This document shows, in pieces, positions 54,326 to 63,199 of a stretch of DNA of 64,000 nt. How positions within the stretch are numbered: position 1 is the stretch's first letter; every line of letters starts with the position of its first letter. The stretch covers positions 156,746 through 220,745 of the forward strand of contig CAWIIO010000007.1 of the NCBI GenBank assembly GCA_963836265.1. Direction: 5' to 3'. Origin of the DNA: CAIWHR01 sp963836265. GTDB taxonomy: Bacteria > Pseudomonadota > Gammaproteobacteria > Burkholderiales > Casimicrobiaceae. The position numbers and the translations under genes are program-made. Below the pieces are notes generated by a model that saw only the letters and a list, made by a program, of their open reading frames with translations, did not search any database and was not told the DNA's origin.

Positions 54326-56288
54326 CTACAGCGGGCTCAACACCAGGACGACGATGGCGGTAACGACGAGGCCGCCGAAGGCGAGCGCCCCGTAGGTCTG
54401 GAACTGCCCGGTCTGGGCGTAACGCAGAACGCCGGCGCCTGGCGCGCGACGCCTGCCCGACGCCGTTGACGACGCCGTCGACGACGATGCGGTCGAAGGC
54501 CGCGAGGGCGCCGCCGAGGACCTCGTAGAACAGGAAGCCCGACGATGACGTGCTCGTAGAGCACGTCGAGGTAGTACTTGTTCTCGAGCAGCACGTGCAG
54601 CGGCCGGAAGACGCGCGCCAGCGAGCCGACGGGCACGATCTTCGCGCCGTAGATCACCCAGGCGAGGGCGATGCCGCCGAGCGCCAGCGCCGTCGACACG
54701 ATCGCGACGCCGAGCGGAACTTCGCTCTCCTCGACGTCCAGGCCGGCGGCAGGGCGCCGATCAGCAGGTGCTCCACCTCGTGGTCGAGTCCGAGGAACTT
54801 CCAGGCAGGTTCGACGAAGCCCGCGACGATCGCCGGCACCGCGAGGATGAGCAGCGGCAGCGTCATCACCAGCGGCGACTCGTGCGGCGCGTGCTCGTGG
54901 TGGCGTGCTCGGGCTGCTCCTCGTCAGCCCATGCTCCGTCGCGTCCGGCGCCGGCTCGCCGCCCGGTACTCGCCGTAGAAGGTCAGGAAGATCGACGCGG
55001 AACATGTAGAACGCCGTCAGGCCGGCCGTGACAGCGCCGATCCAGAACAGGTACGGCTCGTGCGCCCAGGCGTCGCCGAGGATCTCGTCCTTGCTCCAGA
55101 AGCCGGCGAGCGGGAAGACGCCCGAGAGGCTGAGGCTGCCGATCACGAAGGTCCAGAACGTGATCGGCATCGACTTGCGCAGGCCGCCCATCAGGCGCAT
55201 GTCGAAGGTGTTCGTCGCGTGGTTGACGGAGCCGGAGCCGAGGAAGAGCAGCGCCTTGAAGAAGGCGTGCGTGAAGAGGTGGAAGATCGCCGCCACGTAG
55301 CCGCCGACGCCGAGCGCCAGCATCATGTAGCCGAGCTGGCTGATCGTCGAGTAGGCGAGCACGCGCTTGATGTCGGTCATCACGAGGCCGATCAGCGCCG
55401 CGCTAGATCGCCGTGATGCCGCCGATGGCGCCGACGACGTGACATCGCGTCCGGCGACGCGTCGAACACCGGGAACATGCGCGCGACGAGGTAGACGCCG
55501 GCCGCGACCATCGTCGCGGCGTGGATCAGGGCGCTGACCGGCGTCGGGCCCTCCATCGCGTCCGGCAGCCAGACGTGGAGCGGGAACTGGGCCGACTTGC
55601 CGGCGGCGCCGGCGAAGATGCCGAGCGCGAACAAGGTCAGCGTCGTGCCGCCGAGCGTGCCGGCGATCGCCAGCTCCTGGATCGCGCGGATGTCGAAGGT
55701 GCCGGCCTTGCGTAGATCAGCAGGATCGCCAGCAGGAAGCCGAGGTCGCCGAAGCGCGTGACGAGGAACGCCTTCTTCGCGGCGGCGGCCGCCGCCGGCC
55801 GGTCGAACCAGAAGCCGATCAGCAGGTAGGACGAGAGGCCGACCAGCTCCCAGAAGACGTAGATCATGAGCAGGTTGTCGCAGAGGACGAGCCCGAGCAT
55901 CGAGGTCGTGAACAGCGACATGTAGGCGAAGTAGCGCCAGTAGCCGCCGATCGCCCGCCATGTAGCCCTGCGAGTAGATCTGGACGAGGAACGACACGCC
56001 GGTGACGACGACGAGCATCATCGCCGTCAGGCCGTCGACGTTGAGGCCGACGTCGATCGTGCAGGTCGCCGACGCGCAGCCACTCGTGCGGTGCGAAGCC
56101 AGCCGCTGGCCGTCGGCCTGGAAGGCGCTGTCGAGCACCCAGAGCGAGAGCAGGAAGGCGGCGCCGATGCACAGCGCCGCGATGTGGCCCGCGTACTTCT
56201 CGCATCGAGCGGGGCAGGAACGACGATCACGACCAGCGAGACCAGCGGGCAGGAAGAAGATCGCCCAGACGACGCGCTCTCGGGTACC
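54326..56288 (-). CDS. nuoL: NADH-quinone oxidoreductase subunit L (frameshifted)
   Basis: Largest antiporter-like subunit of complex I, about 650 residues. From about 56288 (WAIFFLPLVSLVVIV): then TIDVGLNVDGLTAMMLVVVTGVSFLVQIYS, VFWELVGLSSYLLIGFWFDRP, FPLHVWLPDAMEGPTPVSALIHAATMVAAG, VLAYSTISQLGYMMLALGVG and HAFFKALLFLGSGSVNHAT. The C-terminal lateral helix region is heavily broken but ends recognisably at FQTYGALAFGGL before a TAG at 54326. At least seven indels. The exact start is uncertain. The stop is followed within ten bases by the nuoM start. Confidence 0.92.
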
Positions 56289-56301
56289 GTGACCGAGCAG
56301 C

Positions 56302-56493
56302 TCAGATCTTCCTCATGATCTCGACGGCGACGTGGGTCTTCGAGTCCGGCACCCAGATCTCGCGCGGCTGGCTCATCGAGTGCGCGCCGCTCAGCGGCGG
56401 CACGACGCGGCACGCGACGCCCTCGGCGTCGTAGAGCTCCTTCCAGACGCGCGCCACGTAGCCGTTCTTCACGGTCATGAACTTAGCCCACAT
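56302..56493 (-). CDS. Small DUF2007-like protein inside the nuo operon
   Basis: Intact 63-residue frame starting MWAKFMTVKNGYVARVWKEL and containing LYDAEGVACRVVPPLSG and a C-terminal EIWVPDSKTHVAVEIMRKI. The pattern (lookup of a value after an accessible strand, then WVPDSKTHVAxEI) resembles DUF2007, small putative signal-transducing proteins, but this is by eye. It lies between nuoK (seven bases away) and nuoL on the same strand, so it is cotranscribed with the complex I genes. I do not know of a standard Nuo subunit like this. Confidence 0.7.
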   Translation of the reverse strand: MWAKFMTVKNGYVARVWKELYDAEGVACRVVPPLSGAHSMSQPREIWVPDSKTHVAVEIMRKI

Positions 56494-56499
56494 CGCGCC

Positions 56500-56814
56500 T
56501 CACCACTTCAGCAGTGTTCAGCTGGTCGACGTCGATCGATCTGCGCGCAGGCGGTAGACGGACACGGCCAGCGCAGCGCCACCGCGGCCTCGGCCGCCGC
56601 GACCGTGATCACGAACACGGCGAACACCTGCCCGTCGATCGGCCGTCGGCGAATCGACGAAGCGCGAGAACCCGACCAGGTTCAGGTTCACGGAGTTGAG
56701 CATCAGCTCGACGCCCATCAGCACGCCGACGGCGTTGCGCCGCGACAGCGCCACGTAGAGGCCGATGCTGAACAGCAGCGCGCCGACGACGAGGACGTGC
56801 TCGAGGCCGATCAT
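56500..56814 (-). CDS. nuoK: NADH-quinone oxidoreductase subunit K (frameshifted)
   Basis: Small membrane subunit of complex I with three helices, about 100 residues. Starts MIGLEHVLVVGALLFSIGLY at 56814 and includes NAVGVLMGVELMLNSVNLNLV with the proton-pathway Glu residues in the second helix. After FSRFVDSP one indel disrupts the third helix (VFVITVAAAEAAVALALAVS) and another the end, which reads TLLKW before the TGA at 56500. Its ATG overlaps the nuoJ stop (ATGA). Confidence 0.92.
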
Positions 56815-57328
56815 CGCGGCTCCTCCTCCGTCGCTGGGCCGCACCAGGATGATCGCGCCGACCATCGCGACGACGAGCAGCACCGACGCGACCTCGAACG
56901 GCAGCACGAACGGGTCGAGCAGCGCCTTGCCGATCGGCGGCCGCGGTCGTGCTCGAAGCGGTCGCCGCTCGACCGTCGCGCCAGTCCGTCTTCAGCGCCA
57001 CGAAGACGATGATCGCGCCCGACGAGCCCGGCGACGACGCTGATCGGCGCCGCTGTAGGACACGGCGGCGTTGTCGCGCGCCGAGCGCGGCGTCAGCAGG
57101 ATGGCGAACAGCATCAGCACCGAGATGGCGCCGGCGTAGATCAGCACCTGCACCACGGCCACGAAGTCGGCCGACAACGTCATGTAAAGCCCGGCCACGC
57201 CGACGAACGAGAGGATGAGGAACAGCACCGCGTGGACCAGGTCGCGCACCATGCGCGACCATCAGGGCGCTGACCAGCGTGAGCGCCGCCAGCACCCAGA
57301 ACGCGATGATGACGCGCAGGCTGTCCAT
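56811..57328 (-). CDS. nuoJ: NADH-quinone oxidoreductase subunit J (frameshifted)
   Basis: Membrane subunit of complex I, about 170 residues. Starts MDSLRVIIAFWVLAALTLVS at 57328; after a frame change near 57250 it continues MVRDLVHAVLFLILSFVGVA, then YMTLSADFVAVVQVLIYAGA with the conserved GA helix break, AISVLMLFAILLTPRS, and ends in FEVASVLLVVAMVGAIILVR. The ATG overlaps the nuoH stop (TGATG) and the stop overlaps the nuoK start. Thus nuoI, normally between H and J, is absent from this position. Confidence 0.92.
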
Positions 57329-58594
57329 CACGCCTCCCCCACGCCGGGCTCCGCCGGCGACATCGACAGCGCCGGCGCCGGCAACGACGGCACCGAGATG
57401 TCGTGCACCAGGCGCACGCGCCGCGGCAGGCGGTAGTAGTCGCGCGTGACCAGCGGAAGAAGAAGCCGACCAGGCCGACGGCCAGGACGATGTTGATCGC
57501 CGACGTAGGCGGCCAGCACCCAGTTCGTCAGCTCGAGCTCGCGCCAGATGCAGCACCTCGGTCGCGACGACGACGATGTTGATCAGCGCCAGCGGGATCA
57601 GCATCTTCCAGGCGAACGCCATCAGCTGGTCGATGCGCAGGCGCGGCAGCGTGCCGCGCAGCCAGATCAGGCCGAAGTAGAAGAAGTAGATCTTGCCGAT
57701 GAAGATCATCCACGGCGGGATCCACTTCTCGAGGCCGAACAGCGACCAGCCGCCGAAGAACAGGCTCGCCATGATGCCCGACACCGCCAGCGCGTTGATC
57801 AGCTCGACGGCGTAGAACAGGCCGAACTTCATGCCCGAGTACTCGGTGTGGAAGCCGGCGACGATCTCCGACTCCGCCTCGGCGATGTCGGCCGGCGTGC
57901 GGTTCAGCTCGGCGGTCGCGGCGATGGAGTAGATGAACACCGGCAGCGGCAGCAGGAAGACCAGCCAGATGTGGTGGTCCTGCTGCCACTCGACGATCCC
58001 GGGATGTCATCGTGCCGGCGAACAGCACCGGCGCCAGCAGCGCCAGCACCAGCGGGATCTCGTAGCTGATCGCCATCGCGATGACGCGCATCGCGCCGAG
58101 CAGGGCGTACTTGTTGTTCGAGGACCAGCCGGCCATGAAGATCGCCAGCGACGTGACGAGGACAGCGCCAGCAGGTAGAGCACGCCGACGTTGAGGTCGG
58201 CGTAGACCATGTCGGGCGCCCAGGCGAACACGGCGAAGATCAGCATCGCCGGGATGAAGACGAGGATCGGCGGCAGGTTGAACAGCTTGCGCGTCGCCGC
58301 CGCGGCTGCAGCACTTCCTTCTGGATCAGCTTGATCGCGTCGGCGACCGGCTGCAGCAGGCCGAAGGGCCCGACGCGGTTCGGTCCGCGCCGCACCTGGA
58401 TGCGGCCGATGATGCGCCGCTCCAGCCAGACGTTGATCGAGCGCGCCAAGGCCGACGAAGGACAGGATGCCGACGGCGCCGATGACGCCGCTGACGACGT
58501 AGACGACGTCGCCGGAGGTGTTGTCGCGCAACCAGTTGTAGCAGCGCAGTGAAACGGGTCGAAGTCGTACCAGGCAGCGAGCAGGGCGCATCAT
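57328..58594 (-). CDS. nuoH: NADH-quinone oxidoreductase subunit H (frameshifted)
   Basis: Membrane subunit at the quinone site of complex I, about 420 residues. SINVWLERRIIGRIQVRRGPNRVGPFGLLQP contains the typical ERRIxGRIQxRxGPNRVGP motif near residue 50. Then ISYEIPLVLALLAPVLFAG, a region with AELNRTPADIAEAESEIVAGFHTEYSGMKF with the conserved Asp/Glu set, and WLRGTLPRLRIDQLMAFAWK. An extended tail DYYRLPRRVRLVHDISVPSL follows and ends at 57328; this is the end of NuoH, not NuoI. At least six indels. The start codon ATG at 58594 overlaps the nuoD stop. Confidence 0.93.
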
Positions 58595-59697
58595 CGGTCG
58601 ATCTCCCCGACGTTGATGTCGATGCTGCCCAGCGTGACGATCGCGTCCGCGATCGAGAGGCCGACCGTCATGTCCTTGAGCACGCTGAGGTTGATGAACG
58701 AAGGCGAGCGGACGTGGAAGCGGTACGGCGCCGGGCCGCCGTCGCTGACCAGGTAGAAGCCGAGCTCGCCCTTCGGCGACTCGACGCGCGCGTAGGCCTC
58801 GCCGGGCTCGGCGGCGCAGGGCCAGCGGCACCTGCGTGCTGACCGGGCCGCCGGGCAGCTGCGCCAGCGCCTGCTTGATGATGCTGCACGCTCTGGCGCA
58901 TCTCCTCGAGCCGCACGATGAAGCGGTCGAAGCAGTCGCCGTTGTAGCCGACCGGGATGTCGAAGTCGAAGCGGTCGTAGACGCAGTACGGGTCCGCCTT
59001 GCGGATGTCCCAGGCGATGCCGCGCCGCGCAGCATCGGCCCGCTGACCGAGGCGTTGATCGCCACGTCCGGCGTAAGCACGCCGACGTCGCGCGCGCGCG
59101 CCAGGAGGATCTCGTTGTCGAGCAGCAGCTCCTCGTACTCGGCGATGCGGTCCGGCAGCTCGTCGATCAGGCGTTGACCGCCGGGTACCACTCGTCCGGC
59201 ACGTCGAAGGCGACGCCGCCGATGCGCATGTAGTTCGTCGTCAGGCGCGCGCCGCAGGTCATCTCGAACAGGTCGAGGATCTTCTCGCGCTCGCGGAACA
59301 TGTACATCAGGGGCGTCTGCCAGGCGCCGCAGTCGTTGACGAAGGTGCCGTTCGCCATGCAGTGCGAGGCGATGCGCTGCAGCTCGGCGAAGATCACGCG
59401 CAGGTAGGAGCCGCGCTCCGGCACCTCGATGCCGGCCAGCTTCTCGACCGCGAGGCAGTAGCCGAGGTTGCCGGTCATCGCCGCGAGGTAGTCCATGCGG
59501 TCGGTGAACGGGATGTTCTGCGTGTAGGTGCGCTCTTCGGCGAGCTTCTCCATGCTGCGGTGCAGGTAGCCCAGGACCATCTCGGCGTCGATGATGCGCT
59601 CGCCGTCGAGCGTGACCTTGAGCCGGAAGACGCCGTGAGTCGAAGGGTGCTGCGGCCCGATGTTGACGACGTAGGGAGGCGTGTGGAGTTCGCTCAC
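58591..59697 (-). CDS. nuoD: NADH-quinone oxidoreductase subunit D (frameshifted)
   Basis: Peripheral-arm subunit (49 kDa homologue) at the quinone pocket. It begins at GTG 59697: SELHTPPYVVNIGPQHPSTH, with the HPSTHGVFRL loop near residue 17 that holds the conserved His. Then GYLHRSMEKLAEERTYTQNI, TDRMDYLAAMTGNLGYCLAV, RLTTNYMRIGGVAFDVPDEW. After residue 175 several indels break the frame, but RDVGVLTPDVAINASVSGPM and the C-terminal DINVGEIDR at the 58591 stop are recognisable. About 370 residues. The downstream nuoH ATG overlaps the stop. Confidence 0.93.
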
Positions 59698-60493
59698 GCC
59701 TGCTCCTCCCGTCTTGCCGATCGGTGCTCTGTCGGTCTCTTCGGACGCGCGGCCGTCGCGCCTCTCCACCGGCGTCCGTCTCGGTCTGAGGCGCCGGGTT
59801 CGAGAGCTGCGGCACGATGGTGCCGCGGCTCGGCGGCGATGCGGCGTCTCGGTGTCGAGCCGCCGCCGCGCACGCCGAGCTGGCCGCCGGCGGTCTCTTC
59901 CGCCGCGGCTTGGCCCGGCAGGGGCTGCACCAGACGCGGCACCGCGGGCGCTGCGGCCCGTCCGGCGCCGCGAGGTTGGGATAGGCGCGCTGGCCTCGGG
60001 AACTCGTAAGGGAAGCGCTGCAGGCCGGGCTTGTAGCCGCCGGGCAGGGCGAGGAAGTCCTTGCGCAGCGGGTGTCCGGGGAAGCCATCCCAGAGGAAGA
60101 TGCGCTTCAGGTCGGGGTGGCCGCTGAAGGCGATGCCCATGAGGTCGTAGACCTCACGCTCCTGCAGGTCGGCGCCCTGCCAGACGCCGATGACCGAGGG
60201 CACAACCGGGTCGTCGTGCGCAGCGCGCGCCTTCGAGCGACAGCGTGTGGTTCTTCGCCAGGGACGACAGGACGTAGACGACGTCGAAGTGCTCCAGCCA
60301 GTCGACACGCCGAGCAGCGTGTTGAGGTACTTGCAGTCCAGTTCCTCGTCGTCGCGCAGGAACAGGGCCACATCGGCGATGCGCTCCGGCGGCGAACGGT
60401 GACGGAGTCTGCCGTGGCTTCGATTACGGCGCCCGGGAAGGCCGCGTTGATGCGTTCGGCAACGTCGGTGCCGGGGATGACAGTCGTGGTCAT
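59694..60493 (-). CDS. nuoC: NADH-quinone oxidoreductase subunit C (frameshifted, long tail)
   Basis: Peripheral-arm subunit (30 kDa homologue). ATG at 60493 opens MTTTVIPGTDVAERINAAFP; RIADVALFLRDDEELDCKYL follows, then after indels VPSVIGVWQGADLQEREVYD, MGIAFSGHPDLKRIFLWDGF and PLRKDFLALPGG, the standard signature near the C-terminus. A further 100 codons, rich in Pro, Ala and Arg, run to a TGA overlapping the nuoD start (59694). This tail is unusual but the indels hinder judgement. NuoA overlaps its start (ATGA), leaving no room for nuoB, which normally lies between A and C. Confidence 0.9.
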
Positions 60494-60864
60494 CGCCACT
60501 CCAGAGCATGCTTGCGCCAGGCGTAGATGTAGCCGATGACCAGAATGCCGATGAAGGTCATGCGCCTCCACGAAGCCCACGACCAGCTGCTGCCGGGAAG
60601 GCGACCGCCCAGGAGTAGAGGAAGACGACCTCGACGTCGAAGACGACGAAGATCAGCGCGACGAGGTAGTAGCGGAAGTTGAACTGCACCCAGCTATCGC
60701 CCTCGGTCTCGACGCCGCACTCGTAGGTGTCGCATCTTCACCGGGTCGGGCGCGTCCGGGCGGATGTTCAGCTGCCGGAAGAGGAACGAGATCATGAGCG
60801 GCAGCGACGGAAAGAGCACCGCGAAGGCCAGCAGGATGGCTATGTAGCCGAACTCGTTCAGCAC
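60490..60864 (-). CDS. nuoA: NADH-quinone oxidoreductase subunit A (frameshifted)
   Basis: Small membrane subunit of complex I with three helices, about 120 residues. From GTG 60864: VLNEFGYIAILLAFAVLFPS, the loop region with YECGVETEGDSWVQFNFRYY (the conserved ECG), then LVALIFVVFDVEVVFLYSWA with the key Asp-Glu pair, and FIGILVIGYIYAWRKHALEW before the stop. Three or so indels. First gene of the nuo operon; a promoter lies 46 to 74 bases upstream. The stop overlaps the nuoC start. Confidence 0.92.
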
Positions 60865-60909
60865 GACCGCACCCGAAGAGCGCTTGTGAATTATGTCCCT
60901 AACGCCGCG

Positions 60910-60938
60910 ACTATAGCACCGCCCCTATATAGGAACAA
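60910..60938 (-). promoter_or_regulatory. Sigma70-type promoter of the nuo operon
   Basis: On the minus strand TTGTTC (60933-60938) and TATAGT (60910-60915) are separated by exactly 17 bases, in front of the nuoA start at 60864. The spacing and both hexamers (four and five of six consensus bases) make this the best promoter match in the window. Confidence 0.7.
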
Positions 60939-61022
60939 GGCAACCCGAGCCATTCTTCAGATTCGATTTCGGCGTCTCCCGGCCAACCCGGGCGCAACCT
61001 CCCAGGCGGCGCCACGCGCTGA

Positions 61023-61598
61023 TCAGCCAGGCTCCAGCGAATCGAGATAGGCCTGCCCCACTTCGCTGAGCTCGTAGCCGACCGTCAGGCTGATCGTGAG
61101 CCCGAGGGCCTTAAGCTTGCGCACGTTCGCCTTGAATTCGTCTCTGTACAGGCCTACCTCTTGTGCGAGGATGCGCGCCGGGACGGCCGGGTTCTCTTCG
61201 ATCAGGCGCAGCGCCGTCAGTGTCCACGAGACGACAAGGTCCCCCTTGTCGAGCCTTCCAGCCTGGCGCGATTTCGTCCAGCGTGTACTGCGGCTTCGGC
61301 GGCTCCTCCGGCTCGTAGTGGAACTGCACGCGATAGAGGTCCGTTCCGGTGAACGGCTCGGCCGGTATGGCTGCGGGCGAACTCGACCAGCGCCTCCGCG
61401 TCCGGCATGTCCGCTCCCGCGCATCGGCGTCGGTCACGTCGCTTACCCGCACCGCTCGTACGTCGTCGACGGCGATCGCGCCGCCGAAGCCAATGGCGTA
61501 GAGCTGCCGGGCTTGACGTGCGCGTACTTCCAGAGCCGCCACGTGACGTTGATCCCGGCGATGCGCCCGTTGATAATCGTCCGACGAGAATAGACCAT
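61023..61598 (-). CDS. ASCH-domain protein (frameshifted)
   Basis: Protein of about 190 residues. The start MVYSRRTIINGRIAGINVTW at 61598 and, after indels, YAIGFGGAIAVDDVRAVRVSDVTDADAR match an ASCH-like pattern, an RNA-binding-type beta-barrel domain. Then LYRVQFHYEPEEPPKPQYTL, and a C-terminal winged-helix-like segment TALRLIEENPAVPARILAQEVGLYRDEFKANVRKLKALGLTISLTVGYELSEVG. I recall this combination from uncharacterised actinobacterial and Chloroflexi proteins. Function unknown. Three or more single-base frame changes are required. It lies between the nuo promoter and the divergent rnpB gene. Confidence 0.75.
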
Positions 61599-61637
61599 GC
61601 GCCTCCGGTTATCTGAAGTGCGTGGCGTACAATGGTA

Positions 61638-62048
61638 GCCAGGAGGACGGACGGCCGCCTTTCCGGTTGACGGAGGGGAGGAAAGTCCGAGCTCCACCGG
61701 GCAAGGGTGCTGGATAACTCCAGGCGTGGCGACGCGACGGAAAGTGCCACAGAAACAGTACCGCTGGCATCTGGCGAAGTGGTGCCTGCGCCCCTTTAGC
61801 GGGGCTGGGGGTGTCCCCCCGTTCAATGTCAGTAAGGGTGAAAAGGTGCGGTAAGAGCGCACCAGCGGGCGGGTGACCGGCCGGCCGGGCAAACCCCACC
61901 GGAGCAAGACCATGTAGGGGGGCAATGGGAGCCCGGCTCGCCCTCGGGTTGGTCGCAAGAGGCCCCGGGTAACCGAGGCCCCAGATGGACGGCCGTCGGT
62001 CCTCCTTCGGGAGGACCCGCACAGAACTCGGCTTACAGTCTTCCTGGC
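61638..62048 (+). ncRNA. rnpB: RNase P RNA, bacterial class A
   Basis: Catalytic RNA that trims the 5' leader from pre-tRNA. The outer helix P1 pairs 61638-61648 (GCCAGGAGGAC) with 62038-62048 (GTCTTCCTGGC), 11 pairs with one G-U. The universally conserved core is present: GAGGAAAGTCCGAGCTCC near 61678, then ACAGAAACAGTACCGC, GGTGAAAAGGTGCGGTAAGAGCGCACCAG, AAACCCCACCGGAGCAAGACC, and near the 3' end ACAGAACTCGGCTTAC. Length is about 411 bases, typical for class A. Unlike the surrounding protein genes it shows no obvious damage. Confidence 0.95.
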
Positions 62049-62052
62049 AAAT

Positions 62053-62370
62053 TCAGCAGCCCACGGGCGGCTCGCAGTTCATCCGGTCTCCGGCCTCAAC
62101 TGCGAAGCCGTCCGCGGCTCTGCGTTCTTCACGAGCCAAGGCAAATGATCCAGGCGTCCTGACTTTGGGTGGGTCAGGCAACGTCAGCAGTACAGGCAGA
62201 TCGACGCGCTCAAACCGGAGCGCCCCATCGACTTCCCACACTTTCACGTTGATGCCGGCGCGCTTGGATGCCCTCCGAACGCGAGCCCTGGCTTGAGCAA
62301 AGGTCTCCTCAGGCTTGAGGGCCACCTCACCGGCAGCCTGCTCTGTGAGTAATTCACCCAGCGGCTTCAT
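62053..62370 (-). CDS. Small hypothetical protein
   Basis: Frame of about 105 residues starting MKPLGELLTEQAAGEVALKP, then EETFAQARARVRRASKRAGINVKVWEVDG and RVDLPVLLTLPDPPKVRTPG. I do not recognise a family. The basic helix followed by a beta-like segment would suit a small nucleic-acid-binding fold, but there is no motif to support it. It follows the degenerate GGDEF gene and ends five bases past the rnpB 3' end on the other strand. A GTG at 62403 is an alternative start. Confidence 0.5.
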   Translation of the reverse strand: MKPLGELLTEQAAGEVALKPEETFAQARARVRRASKRAGINVKVWEVDGALRFERVDLPVLLTLPDPPKVRTPGSFALAREERRAADGFAVEAGDRMNCEPPVGC

Positions 62371-62386
62371 CTTTGTCCGGATCCAG

Positions 62387-63115
62387 CTATCGAGAAGCGG
62401 CACCCGGTTCCGTCAAATCGACGGCCTGAGCCGCGGCGAGAAGGGAAGCCGCGTCGGATCCATCCGGAGGACACATTGCCAGGGCAATGTCCGGCGACTC
62501 CAGCGACTGCAAACGACCGAGCAGGCGCCGGATCGCCGCACGCGCGTTTTGCTCGTCCGAATGCATCAGACACAGCGCCCGTACACATGCCGGGATCGAT
62601 CTTCGCCGCGAGGTCACCCGTCCGAATGGTGCGCACGAATAGCTGGGCCGTCGTATCTTCGGGCGCCTCATAAGAAGTATTGGGCTCAGCAGCCGGGTCG
62701 ATCTGGACGAATAGAACCGCGATCTGGAAACCATGGCGACGGCAGCGCTCCGACTCCTCGGCAAGGCGCAGATCGAAGTACCAGCGCTGGAGCAACGTGG
62801 TTTGAGGATCGATGATCGCGAGCTTTCTCCCTGGCCTCACATGGCTAATCAGCTGGTTGACATCGATCGCGTCAATGTCCTCGGTCACCCCAGAAATGCC
62901 GAACGACATACACGAGCAGCGCTCCCGCCATCGCCCCCGTCCAGAGGGACATCGGAACGCTCGTCAGATAGACGACCACGAGAAATGCTGCGAGGCTAAA
63001 CAGCAGGATTGCTGCCGCGCGTACTTCTCTCCTTGGGAAGGTTTTTAGCATTTCACGTTCATGCCGGGCATTTGAAGGTCTGTAGTCATAGAGTCCTGGA
63101 TACACTTTCATCATC
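62387..63115 (-). CDS. Membrane-anchored degenerate GGDEF protein (frameshifted)
   Basis: Starts MMKVYPGLYDYRPSNARHER at 63115 with two hydrophobic helices (VRAAAILLFSLAAFLVVVYL and VPMSLWTGAMAGALLVYVV). After one frame change come ISHVRPGRKLAIIDPQTTLL and QRWYFDLRLAEESERCRRHGF, the GGDEF N-terminal pattern (DxxTxLxNRxxF). Where GG(D/E)EF should stand the sequence is IRTGDLAAKIDPGMY, so catalytic residues are lost and diguanylate cyclase activity is unlikely. The remainder ends AQAVDLTEPGAASR. A regulatory or structural role is a guess. One or two genes are possible here, since the frame change lies between the helices and the domain. Confidence 0.65.
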
Positions 63116-63199
63116 GGTCGGCTGCGCTTAGCTCTGAAGCGCAAGCCTGATCAGCCCGTCGCCCCGGGCCCCCGAGCATTGCTTCGGAGCGCGTTCACA

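Noticed and set aside
57328..57519. NuoI between nuoH and nuoJ
   Set aside because: The sequence has no CxxCxxC ferredoxin motif; it is the C-terminal tail of NuoH broken by an indel.
50862..60864. Nuo and ybeY genes as true pseudogenes
   Set aside because: The frameshifts are single-base and spread over housekeeping genes of an otherwise normal operon with overlapping starts and stops, which fits sequence error better than decay.
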